Origin: Metasolibacillus sp.
GTDB lineage: Bacteria > Bacillota > Bacilli > Bacillales_A > Planococcaceae
DNA: 64,000 nt
Direction of reading: 5' to 3'
Assembly: GCF_025291715.1 (NCBI RefSeq)
Contig: NZ_JAMBIZ010000015.1
Coordinates: forward strand, 18,872 to 82,871
Shown here: positions 25,441 to 32,717 of the stretch, in pieces
How positions within the stretch are numbered: position 1 is the stretch's first letter
Layout: each line of letters starts with the position of its first letter
The notes under the pieces: generated by a model
What the model was told of the DNA's origin: nothing
Database searches by the model: none
Seen by the model: only the letters and a program-made list of their open reading frames with translations
Position numbers and translations under genes: made by a program

Positions 25441-26451
25441 CTACTCAATCTCTATATATTGTTTTTCTCGCTGATTAAATGTTACTAGTGAAGAAACTCC
25501 CGCATTTTTTAACTGCTGTGCGTTTTCAAATGTAAATTTCCCTAAATCATCTGGGAAATGTGCATCAGATGAAACTGTAAACTCGACGCCATACGCTAAT
25601 AATGTTTGCAAAAAGCGTGGGCTTGGACACATTTCCTTAACTGGATAACGATAATATAAGCCTGCATTAATTTCTGTAGCAGTATTTGTGGCAATCAACG
25701 CCTTTGCAATACGCTTATACGCTGTGTCCAAAAAAACTTTATCCTGCACTTTATAATTAAACACTTTAAAATTATCTAAATGCGCTACAAAATCGAATAA
25801 ATTAGATGCAATCATGCCTTCAACTGTTTCAAAAAAACGTTGATAATGCTTCTTTAATACCGCTTCATCCATGCGCTTAAAAATATACTCTGTTTGCGGA
25901 TTATCGAAGCCCCAGCCATCCACAAAATGAACAGAGCCAATTACGAAATCCCAAGGATGCCCATCTAGCAATGCTGCTAACTCTTCTTCCCCACCGATAA
26001 AGTAATCAGCTTCGACACCAAGCTTCAGCGTCACACCTTGCTCATGCCATTTTTCCTTTGCTTGCTGAATCGTTTCTATAAATTCATCTATATTCTCGGT
26101 CATTACACGCTCTAGCCAATAGCGCTGTAAACTGCCATATTCATGCTGCTCGTCCAGCTCCATATAACGTTCAAAGTATGCGCGTGTTTCTTTAAAGCGA
26201 TATAAATGATCGACAATGCCTACTTCCCGTAAGCCTAACCGTTTTGCTTGCTGTAAATATAAATCAAGCCATTCCTCACTATAGCAGCCTTTTTGTAATC
26301 GCTCGGATAATAATTGCACTTGTCGCTCTACATTTTGACGATAGCCCTTATCTGTAGCATCTTCTTCATAAGCTTGTAATGCTTGCGCAGTACGCTCTAG
26401 CCAACGAAATGAATATGGTCCCTCTTCTAAATGTACATGATAATCAATCAT
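25441..26451 (-). CDS. PHP-domain phosphoesterase (histidinol-phosphatase-like)
   Basis: Metal-dependent phosphoesterase of the PHP superfamily. Seen: DYHVHLEEGP at the N-terminus (first metal motif), VGIVDHLYRFKE, GVEADYF, IGSVHFVDGWGFD, AHLDNFKVF and a closing SSDAHFPDDLGKF, the full series of His/Asp ligands, as in HisK-type histidinol phosphatases. The surrounding operon has no histidine genes, so a different phosphate ester is likely. The ATG at 26451 overlaps the DeoR stop (ATGA) and has GGAGGG 8 bases upstream. Last gene of the operon. Confidence 0.83.
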   Translation of the reverse strand: MIDYHVHLEEGPYSFRWLERTAQALQAYEEDATDKGYRQNVERQVQLLSERLQKGCYSEEWLDLYLQQAKRLGLREVGIVDHLYRFKETRAYFERYMELDEQHEYGSLQRYWLERVMTENIDEFIETIQQAKEKWHEQGVTLKLGVEADYFIGGEEELAALLDGHPWDFVIGSVHFVDGWGFDNPQTEYIFKRMDEAVLKKHYQRFFETVEGMIASNLFDFVAHLDNFKVFNYKVQDKVFLDTAYKRIAKALIATNTATEINAGLYYRYPVKEMCPSPRFLQTLLAYGVEFTVSSDAHFPDDLGKFTFENAQQLKNAGVSSLVTFNQREKQYIEIE

Positions 26452-27233
26452 CCAAATTTCCCTCCATGACATAGCGTCCAAATTTCCTCATATGCTTGCC
26501 ATGTTATCGGACAAGCCTGATCACACAATACTTCTACACATGCATCCAACTGGCAAATTTGATAAAAGGATTTACTATTTAATTTCGTAGCATCAGCTAA
26601 TAAATAGCTTTTTTTGCTTTGCTCCAGCATTTTTTTTGAAACTAAAGATTCATCTAAATCATAATCATAAACGATGCCTTCACTAATTCCACCACATGAT
26701 AAAAATGCTTTATCAAAATTCATTTTACTAAGCATTTCAATTGTCATGGCGCCTACCAATGAGGATTGTGCTGGGTTTGTCATACCCCCAAGTACAATTA
26801 CTTTTCCTGTCATACGGCGTTCTTCAATTGCTAAATTAAATTGAACAGCTGCTGCAATTGAATTTGTTACAACCGTTACATCATCCACTGCAAGCAGAAA
26901 ATCTGCAATGTGCACAGTCGTTGTGCCTGTATCCACAGCAATTGTATCTCCGTTCTGAATACGGTGAGCTGCTGCACGTGCAATTTGACGCTTTGCCTCC
27001 ATCTGCATTTGAAGCTTACGTAAAAAGGCTGGCTCATTTCTTACATTCATGTATTTTACAGCCCCACCATGGACCCTTGTTAATAGCTTTTGCTGCTCCA
27101 ATTCATCAAAATCTCGACGAATTGTCTCAGGAGCTACTTGCAACGCTTCGGCAATATTAGCAACGATAATTTTCCCTTCAAGCTCTAGCTGCTTTACAAT
27201 GTATTCAAAGCGCTCGATTTTTGCGTACGTCAT
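26448..27233 (-). CDS. DeoR/GlpR-family transcriptional repressor
   Basis: 261 residues: N-terminal DeoR helix-turn-helix (VANIAEALQVAPETIRRDFDELEQQKLLTRVHGGAV) and C-terminal DeoRC sugar-phosphate sensor domain (DTGTTTVHIADFLL, LGGMTNPAQSSLVGAMTIEML). Family members usually respond to a phosphorylated metabolite and control their own operon. The ATG at 27233 overlaps the ATPase stop (ATGA), so translation is coupled; the upstream in-frame extension has no ribosome site. Probably regulates the uptake operon in which it lies. Confidence 0.87.
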   Translation of the reverse strand: MTYAKIERFEYIVKQLELEGKIIVANIAEALQVAPETIRRDFDELEQQKLLTRVHGGAVKYMNVRNEPAFLRKLQMQMEAKRQIARAAAHRIQNGDTIAVDTGTTTVHIADFLLAVDDVTVVTNSIAAAVQFNLAIEERRMTGKVIVLGGMTNPAQSSLVGAMTIEMLSKMNFDKAFLSCGGISEGIVYDYDLDESLVSKKMLEQSKKSYLLADATKLNSKSFYQICQLDACVEVLCDQACPITWQAYEEIWTLCHGGKFG

Positions 27234-28231
27234 AATAATGCGACCACATCTTCCTGCGCAACATAGCAAGTATATTTTTGACCAAGCATCACCTTTTGTT
27301 CACGTTGATGTAGCTGCTCCATTACAAACATACTTTCACCTTCAAATGTCGTACGAATAACATTCCCACTCATTAAAGAATGCTGCGCTATACCCGCTAT
27401 AGCAATATCACCTTGTTTCTGGTCAAGATGAATGACCTCTGGGCGGATTGCAAATTTTTCTCCTTTAATAGATAAAGGTGCACCAACCATTTTTTCTAGC
27501 ATTTGACGTGTAAATACATTGTAATGTCCAATAAAATTCGCTACAAATTCGCTTTTAGGGCTTGTATAAATTTCAGTTGGTGTCCCACTTTGCGCAATCA
27601 TTCCGTTATTCATTACGAAAATGCGGTCTGAAATTGCCATCGCCTCCTCCTGGTCATGTGTCACTAAAATCATTGTCATCTCAAGCTGCTGTTGAATATT
27701 ACGCAAGTCCACCTGTAGCTTTTTGCGAATCTGTGCATCTAGTGCACTTAACGGCTCATCTAGCAGAAGCACTTTAGGTCGAACAATAATTGCACGTGCT
27801 AAAGCAACACGTTGCTGCTGCCCACCTGATAATTCTTTAGGATAAAAATGGGCCTTTTCCGTCAAGCGAACAATTGTAAGTATTTCCTGTACACGCTTAT
27901 CAATTTCTGCTTTGGCCACCTTTTGCATACGCAAGCCGAATGCTACATTTTCATACACCGTCATATTCGGAAATAACGCATAGGATTGGAACACCATGCC
28001 TACCTGTCTCTCCTTCGGCTGTACCCCCATCATATTTTTACCATCAATTTGAATAACGCCTGCTGAGGATTCTGTTAGCCCCGCCAATATGCGTAAAATT
28101 GTACTTTTTCCACAGCCACTTGGGCCTAATAGTGTAATAAATTCGCCTTTATTAATTTGCATATCAATTTCTGTTAGTACCGTCGTATCTCCAAATTTTT
28201 TATGAAGTCCTTCAATCGTTATATAACTCAT
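27230..28231 (-). CDS. ABC importer ATP-binding protein (PotA/FbpC/PhnT type)
   Basis: 333 residues: Walker A GPSGCGKST, Q-loop, signature LSGGQQQRVALARAI, Walker B VLLLDEPLSALD, and a C-terminal TOBE-like extension from about residue 245, typical of the spermidine/iron/2-aminoethylphosphonate group. The start overlaps the upstream permease stop by 4 bases (ATGA). Energises import of the substrate captured by the operon's solute-binding lipoprotein. Confidence 0.9.
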   Translation of the reverse strand: MSYITIEGLHKKFGDTTVLTEIDMQINKGEFITLLGPSGCGKSTILRILAGLTESSAGVIQIDGKNMMGVQPKERQVGMVFQSYALFPNMTVYENVAFGLRMQKVAKAEIDKRVQEILTIVRLTEKAHFYPKELSGGQQQRVALARAIIVRPKVLLLDEPLSALDAQIRKKLQVDLRNIQQQLEMTMILVTHDQEEAMAISDRIFVMNNGMIAQSGTPTEIYTSPKSEFVANFIGHYNVFTRQMLEKMVGAPLSIKGEKFAIRPEVIHLDQKQGDIAIAGIAQHSLMSGNVIRTTFEGESMFVMEQLHQREQKVMLGQKYTCYVAQEDVVALL

Positions 28232-29013
28232 ACGTTTGTAGCACCTTTCGTCTTTTTCGTCACTTTTGCTGCAATAAATGTTAAAATGCCCATTAACACA
28301 ATATATACAAAGACAACTGCACTCGCAATGTGCCCGCTTGTGCTTAGCTTTTTCATTAAATAAATTTGCACTGTTTCAAAGCGTGAGCCAACAACAAGAT
28401 TGATTAACACAAATTCACCGAACAGCACAGAAAAAGAAAGCAAAGCCCCTGCAAATAGCCCAGGATAAACAGTCGGCAGCAAAATCTTCGTAAATGCCTG
28501 CATTTTAGAAGCACCAAGCAATTGCGCTGCATCTAAAAGCTGACGCGCATCGACATTGCGTAAACTATTGCGTGTACCTTGATAAATATAAGGTAATATA
28601 CCAATAACATAAGCGCCAAGCACAACTAAAATCATTGATATACCAAATTGGCTATAAACGCGAATTAGCCCTACTGCTAAAATAATACCTGGGAAGGAAT
28701 AAACCATCACAACAGTCGCTTGAATCCACTTTTCATACTTCGGAAAATATAACACAATAACAAAAATTGCTGGGACAATGACAAGTAATGCAACGATGAC
28801 CGCCCCACCAGCTAACAACACAGAGCGCCCGAATGCTTGAATAAAGGCGGGATCTTGAAATAAGGTCATCACCCATTTCAAAGTTAACCCTTCTGGCAAT
28901 ATTGTTTTATTCCATTTATCTGCAAAGGCATAAAGCATCGTCGCAGCAACTGGTAGCACAATATAAACGACAAATAGAAGGAAAAATAAATCGGTAAAGC
29001 TTCGTTTTTTCAT
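28228..29013 (-). CDS. ABC importer permease, second subunit
   Basis: 261 residues with six membrane spans and the EAA loop (AAQLLGASKMQAFTKILLPTVYPGL) that contacts the ATPase. The ATG at 29013 shares its first base with the previous gene's stop (TAATG) and has GAGGAGG upstream. The N-terminal part of the longer frame is read-through of the upstream gene's end. Pairs with the permease encoded just before it. Confidence 0.88.
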   Translation of the reverse strand: MKKRSFTDLFFLLFVVYIVLPVAATMLYAFADKWNKTILPEGLTLKWVMTLFQDPAFIQAFGRSVLLAGGAVIVALLVIVPAIFVIVLYFPKYEKWIQATVVMVYSFPGIILAVGLIRVYSQFGISMILVVLGAYVIGILPYIYQGTRNSLRNVDARQLLDAAQLLGASKMQAFTKILLPTVYPGLFAGALLSFSVLFGEFVLINLVVGSRFETVQIYLMKKLSTSGHIASAVVFVYIVLMGILTFIAAKVTKKTKGATNV

Positions 29014-29846
29014 TATAATTTCCTCCTCGTTTTTGCAATACTCCACTCACTTAACAGCATCGCTAGTACCATTGTTACCGCAAGCAATACTGCTATTGCA
29101 CTTGCCAGCTCAGGCTGTGCGAAAATATCGCCTTTAATTAACGAGCCAATACGAATCGCTACTAAATTGTAATTACTACTCGTTAACGCATAGGCAGAAG
29201 CGTATGCCCCCATCGCATTAGCAAACAATACGCTAAATGTTCCAACAACACCTGGTAGGATAATTGGAATACCTATCTTCATCCAAAACTGCCATGTCGA
29301 AGCACCTAAAAGAGCCGATGCCTCCTTCCATTGCTGCTGTATCCCATCATAAATCGGATATAAAAGCATTAGCGCTAACGGCATTTGGAAATACACATAA
29401 ATAAGCAATAATCCTGCCCAGCTATAGAGCGAAAATGATGACAGTACACCGATTTCCCATTTATCAAATAGCAATGAAAATAAGCCGCTATTGCCAAGTA
29501 AAACAATAAAAGCAAAGGCTAGTGGAATACCAGAAAAATTCGATGTTAAGTTTGTTAAAATCAAAATTCGCTCACGCATAGGCTCCGAAAAATTCATGAT
29601 GGCATACACAGCAAATAATGTCACGATTAATGCGATGATAGCAGATACAACCGACAGCGTAATACTATTTTTAAAGCCTTGTAAAATATAGCTATTCGTT
29701 AAAACCGTTTGATACTGCTGCAACGTAAATGCACCATTACTTTGAAAGCTCGTAATGAGCATATAAAGTAGCGGCACAAGGAAAAATAGCAGCACGAGCA
29801 CTATAAAAGGAGATAACCATATAAATGCTTGGCGTTTGGAAATCAC
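29013..29846 (-). CDS. ABC importer permease, first subunit
   Basis: 277 residues, six membrane spans, EAA loop at EASALLGASTWQFWMKIGIPIILPG. Start is GTG with GAAGGAA 6 bases upstream. The 154-base gap to the upstream phosphatase-like gene is the only sizeable gap in this operon and is filled by the 21-bp repeat array A, which could affect expression of the downstream genes. Confidence 0.87.
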   Translation of the reverse strand: MISKRQAFIWLSPFIVLVLLFFLVPLLYMLITSFQSNGAFTLQQYQTVLTNSYILQGFKNSITLSVVSAIIALIVTLFAVYAIMNFSEPMRERILILTNLTSNFSGIPLAFAFIVLLGNSGLFSLLFDKWEIGVLSSFSLYSWAGLLLIYVYFQMPLALMLLYPIYDGIQQQWKEASALLGASTWQFWMKIGIPIILPGVVGTFSVLFANAMGAYASAYALTSSNYNLVAIRIGSLIKGDIFAQPELASAIAVLLAVTMVLAMLLSEWSIAKTRRKL

Positions 29847-29936
29847 AGCAATTCCTTCTTTCTTTTTTATATGTAAAGTAGAGTGCGCCCGCTATTCAGC
29901 TAGGCGCAAATTTGTGAAATTCCGCTTCGGTGCAGG

Positions 29937-30020
29937 TTTATTCCACGTTTTTTGAGATTTATTCCACGTTTCTGCGGGTTTATTCCACGTTTTTCGAATT
30001 TTATTCCACGTTTGCCTTCA
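29937..30020. repeat. Array A: four 21-bp units, core TTTATTCCACGTTT
   Basis: Units begin at 29937, 29958, 29979 and 30000, exactly 21 bases apart. The first 14 bases are identical in all four; the remaining 7 vary. The fourth unit covers the stop codon and last codons of the phosphatase-like gene. A near-identical array (B) occurs at 46363. Not CRISPR: there are no longer unique spacers. Confidence 0.9.
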
Positions 30021-30834
30021 CACCATCCAATAACAACGGAACCATGCTTTCTGCGGGCTCAATACCGAGCAAGCGACAGCAAAGTGGTGCCACTTGTAAT
30101 TGTGATACGATACCATCACGAATCCCTGGCTTCACTGCACTGGAAATCACAAACATCGGTACGTGACGGTCCTCCGCTGTCGTCCCACCATGATTGCCAT
30201 CGCTCGTCATCCCATGATCCGCCGTCACAATCACCTCATAGCCATGTGCTAAGCATTTCGGAATAAATAACGATAATAAATTATCCGTTGCCAAAACGCG
30301 ATTGCGATAGCCTGCTGAATCAGCTGTAAACTTATGCCCATCGTCATCGACATTCATCGGATGCACATAAAGAAAATCTGGCTGTTTATTATCAATTAGC
30401 CATGCTGCCTCTGCAAATAAATGACTATCTGGATAATGATCTTCAAAATAGAACAAGCCGTTATTAATCGGCAGCTCTTTGTCTAGCTGAATTCGGTCCT
30501 CCATATGCACGAACGGCGCGCGATTGTACAGCTCGCTTACCCAATAGTAAGCTGCTGCGGCTGTTGACAAACCATTTTGCTGTGCAACATGGAAAAGACT
30601 CGTCTGCGTCGATAAACGCACAAGCATATTGCTCACGACCCCATGCACAAGTGGCGGTGTCCCTGTTAATATCGTTTCATATAGCGGTCTTGATAAAGCG
30701 GGAACCTCCGAACAAACTTTATAGCGTGCTGCCATATTTTGCTCCACTAAATGCTGCATAAAGCCCATATGTGTACAAGCTGTATCAAAACGTAGCGCGT
30801 CAACAACAATTAACACCACTTTTTTATTTTGCAT
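30001..30834 (-). CDS. Alkaline-phosphatase-superfamily phosphodiesterase/phosphonatase-like
   Basis: 277 residues, no signal peptide, so cytoplasmic. Metal site residues are visible: VVDALRFD near the N-terminus, a Ser/Thr nucleophile region at VPALSRPLYET, MNVDDDGHKFT (Asp/His), VTADHGMTSDGNHGG (Asp-His, His). This is the type I phosphodiesterase/nucleotide pyrophosphatase branch, which also includes phosphonoacetate hydrolase. Start overlaps the solute-binding gene by 11 bases. Together with the PHP protein it suggests that the imported compound carries a phosphate or phosphonate that is cleaved inside the cell. Confidence 0.82.
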   Translation of the reverse strand: MQNKKVVLIVVDALRFDTACTHMGFMQHLVEQNMAARYKVCSEVPALSRPLYETILTGTPPLVHGVVSNMLVRLSTQTSLFHVAQQNGLSTAAAAYYWVSELYNRAPFVHMEDRIQLDKELPINNGLFYFEDHYPDSHLFAEAAWLIDNKQPDFLYVHPMNVDDDGHKFTADSAGYRNRVLATDNLLSLFIPKCLAHGYEVIVTADHGMTSDGNHGGTTAEDRHVPMFVISSAVKPGIRDGIVSQLQVAPLCCRLLGIEPAESMVPLLLDGVKANVE

Positions 30835-31915
30835 GGATTAACACCTGCTCTTGATATAGCTGCGGTATTTGCTTTGTTGTTTCTTCCCATTTCTTTTGAT
30901 CCTTCACAGGCTGTGCATTTGTATACATATCGCTTGGTAATAATAATGCCTTCACCTCTGCTGATAATTCTACATTTTCACGAATTGGACGAGCGTAGCC
31001 TTTTGCTAAATTTTCTTGTCCAGCATCAGATAAAATATATTCACGTGCTAGCATTGCTGCATACGGATTTTTTGCATACTTATTAATAACTGTTGCATAT
31101 CCAGACGTCACTGAGCCTTCTGCTGGAATCACTACATCAAAGCGGCTTTCATCAATTTGGCTACGATAACCAAGTGAATTGAAATCCCAAAGAATGGCTA
31201 CATCAATTTCGCCTTTTTCTAAATTCGCTACACTTGGATCACCTTGCAAGCGCCCTTGCTTCGCTAGCTCTGCAAAGAAATCAATACCCGGCTGAATATT
31301 CGACTCATCTCCCCCAAAAGCCATCGCTGCCGCTAAAATAGCAAACTGCGCTTGGTTCGCTGTTAATGCATCCCCAATACTCACCTGATAATCACCATTT
31401 TTTAAATCTTCCCATGATTTTGGTGGATTTTTCACATTGTTTGTATCTGTAATAAATGAAATTGTTCCTGTATAACCTACAATCCAATGCCCTTCATCAT
31501 CTTTTGCCCACTCAGGAATGTCATCCCAGTAAGATGTTTTATACGGTAATGTTAAACCCTTCTCTTTTGCGATTGGTCCAAAGGCAATCCCTACATCTCC
31601 GATATCTGCTGTCGCATCATCTTTCTCTGCCTCAAACTTTGCCAGCTCCTCAGCACTCGACATATCTGTATCCGCATGCTTCAGACTATACTCTGTTCCA
31701 AGCTCCTCCCAGGTTTCTACCCAGTTCGCCCAAGTATCCGGCATCCCAACAGAATTAACTACACCCTCCTCCTTCGCCTTTGCAACAAGCTCCTCCAGCG
31801 ATACATTGCTATCTATCTCTTTCCCATTAGAAGACGAACTATCAGAACACGCCGCCAGCATCGAAATTGCCGCTACCCCAATCAAGCCTTTTTTCCACCA
31901 TTTTTGAATCATCAT
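30824..31915 (-). CDS. ABC importer solute-binding lipoprotein (Fe3+/aminoethylphosphonate type)
   Basis: Lipoprotein (leader ending SMLAACSDSS) with a periplasmic-binding-protein type 2 fold of about 340 residues, nearest in style to the AfuA/FbpA and PhnS groups. First gene of the operon. GGAGGG stands upstream; the start is either the TTG at 31918 or one of two following ATGs, and I use 31915. The phosphoesterases in the operon favour an organophosphorus ligand over ferric iron, but this is inference. Confidence 0.85.
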   Translation of the reverse strand: MMIQKWWKKGLIGVAAISMLAACSDSSSSNGKEIDSNVSLEELVAKAKEEGVVNSVGMPDTWANWVETWEELGTEYSLKHADTDMSSAEELAKFEAEKDDATADIGDVGIAFGPIAKEKGLTLPYKTSYWDDIPEWAKDDEGHWIVGYTGTISFITDTNNVKNPPKSWEDLKNGDYQVSIGDALTANQAQFAILAAAMAFGGDESNIQPGIDFFAELAKQGRLQGDPSVANLEKGEIDVAILWDFNSLGYRSQIDESRFDVVIPAEGSVTSGYATVINKYAKNPYAAMLAREYILSDAGQENLAKGYARPIRENVELSAEVKALLLPSDMYTNAQPVKDQKKWEETTKQIPQLYQEQVLIHAK

Positions 31916-32303
31916 CAAATTGGACCCTCCGTTTGTTTTGCTTTATTTTTATTTGCTTACAAGATTTATAGTACGAAACAAACATTAAGTAAGTGTGGAT
32001 GGTTTGAGAAGGTTGTGTAAAAAGTGTTAAGAGGGGGTAAAGGGGACAACGTTAACAGGAGGTTTGCTTATTGCAGGCAAATTTAATCAATTACGCCAGA
32101 GACTTTAGGACAACAGGATATTGGTCATTCAGTCATAGTGTTCTTAGACTAAATTCTTCTTTCTCAGTGGGAATCTAAATGAAAAGCAATTGAAGCATTC
32201 AGCTCGCTCCCTATAGAGATGAGCGTTTTCTACTAAATCATGATAAAATTAGTACAAACTATCGTCAATTCATACATAATATTGAAAGTTAAGGTGTTAT
32301 AGA
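31916..32303. other. Intergenic boundary between the import operon and the defence-type module
   Basis: No gene of credible length. An AGGAGG at 32059-32064 is followed by a 14-codon frame from TTG, possibly a gene remnant. It must contain divergent promoters for the minus-strand solute-binding gene (candidate TATAAA on the minus strand near 31965-31972) and the plus-strand NUDIX gene. No attachment site or direct repeat was recognised. Confidence 0.4.
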
Positions 32304-32705
32304 ATGAAAAAAACAATTCATGTAGTAGGTGCTATTATTGAAAATGAACAAAAAGAGATTTTTTGCGCTTTACGTAGTAGCCAAATGTCTCTTCCTAACC
32401 TTTGGGAGTTTCCAGGTGGAAAAATAGAAAATAATGAAACACCTGAAGTAGCGCTCTATAGAGAAATATTAGAAGAATTTAATTGTGAAATTATGATAAA
32501 AGAGAAAGTAGAGGATACTACTTATGATTATGGTGCATTTATCGTTCGCTTGGAAACATATATGGCACAAATTGTTAAAGGTGATCCTCAAGTTACCGAA
32601 CATGCTGATGCTAAATGGGTTAAACGAGAAGATTTATATTCACTAGAATTTGCTCCAGCAGATATTCCAGCAGTAGAAAAGTTAATTACCCAAAATAACT
32701 ATTAA
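32304..32705 (+). CDS. NUDIX hydrolase, MutT/NudG-like
   Basis: 133 residues. The Nudix box runs G39-x5-E45-x7-R53-E54-x2-E57-E58 in form, with Asn60 where the consensus has Gly. LWEFPGGKIE is typical of MutT-type pyrophosphohydrolases; the NudG/CTP-pyrophosphohydrolase branch, which hydrolyses oxidised or 5-modified cytosine nucleotides, is a close match. Stop and next start are 12 bases apart, so it is co-transcribed with the SauUSI-like enzyme. Its base composition is more AT-rich than neighbours. It could sanitise the dNTP pool, including modified dCTP; not established. Confidence 0.85.
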   Translation: MKKTIHVVGAIIENEQKEIFCALRSSQMSLPNLWEFPGGKIENNETPEVALYREILEEFNCEIMIKEKVEDTTYDYGAFIVRLETYMAQIVKGDPQVTEHADAKWVKREDLYSLEFAPADIPAVEKLITQNNY

Positions 32706-32717
32706 AGGATAGTGATC

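Noticed and set aside
25441..26451. Histidinol phosphatase of histidine biosynthesis
   Set aside because: No his genes are nearby and it is the last gene of an uptake operon; PHP enzymes have wide substrate range.
29937..30020. Arrays A-C as CRISPR
   Set aside because: Unit length is 20-21 bases with only 7-11 variable bases, no unique spacers of 26-40 bases, and no cas genes.
29930..30266. Plus-strand frames over array A (and 46338-46526 over array B) encoding repeated YSTF peptides
   Set aside because: The in-frame repetition follows only because the DNA period is 21 bases. There is no ribosome site, and array C (20/21 spacing) does not keep the frame, so the repeats act, if at all, at DNA or RNA level.
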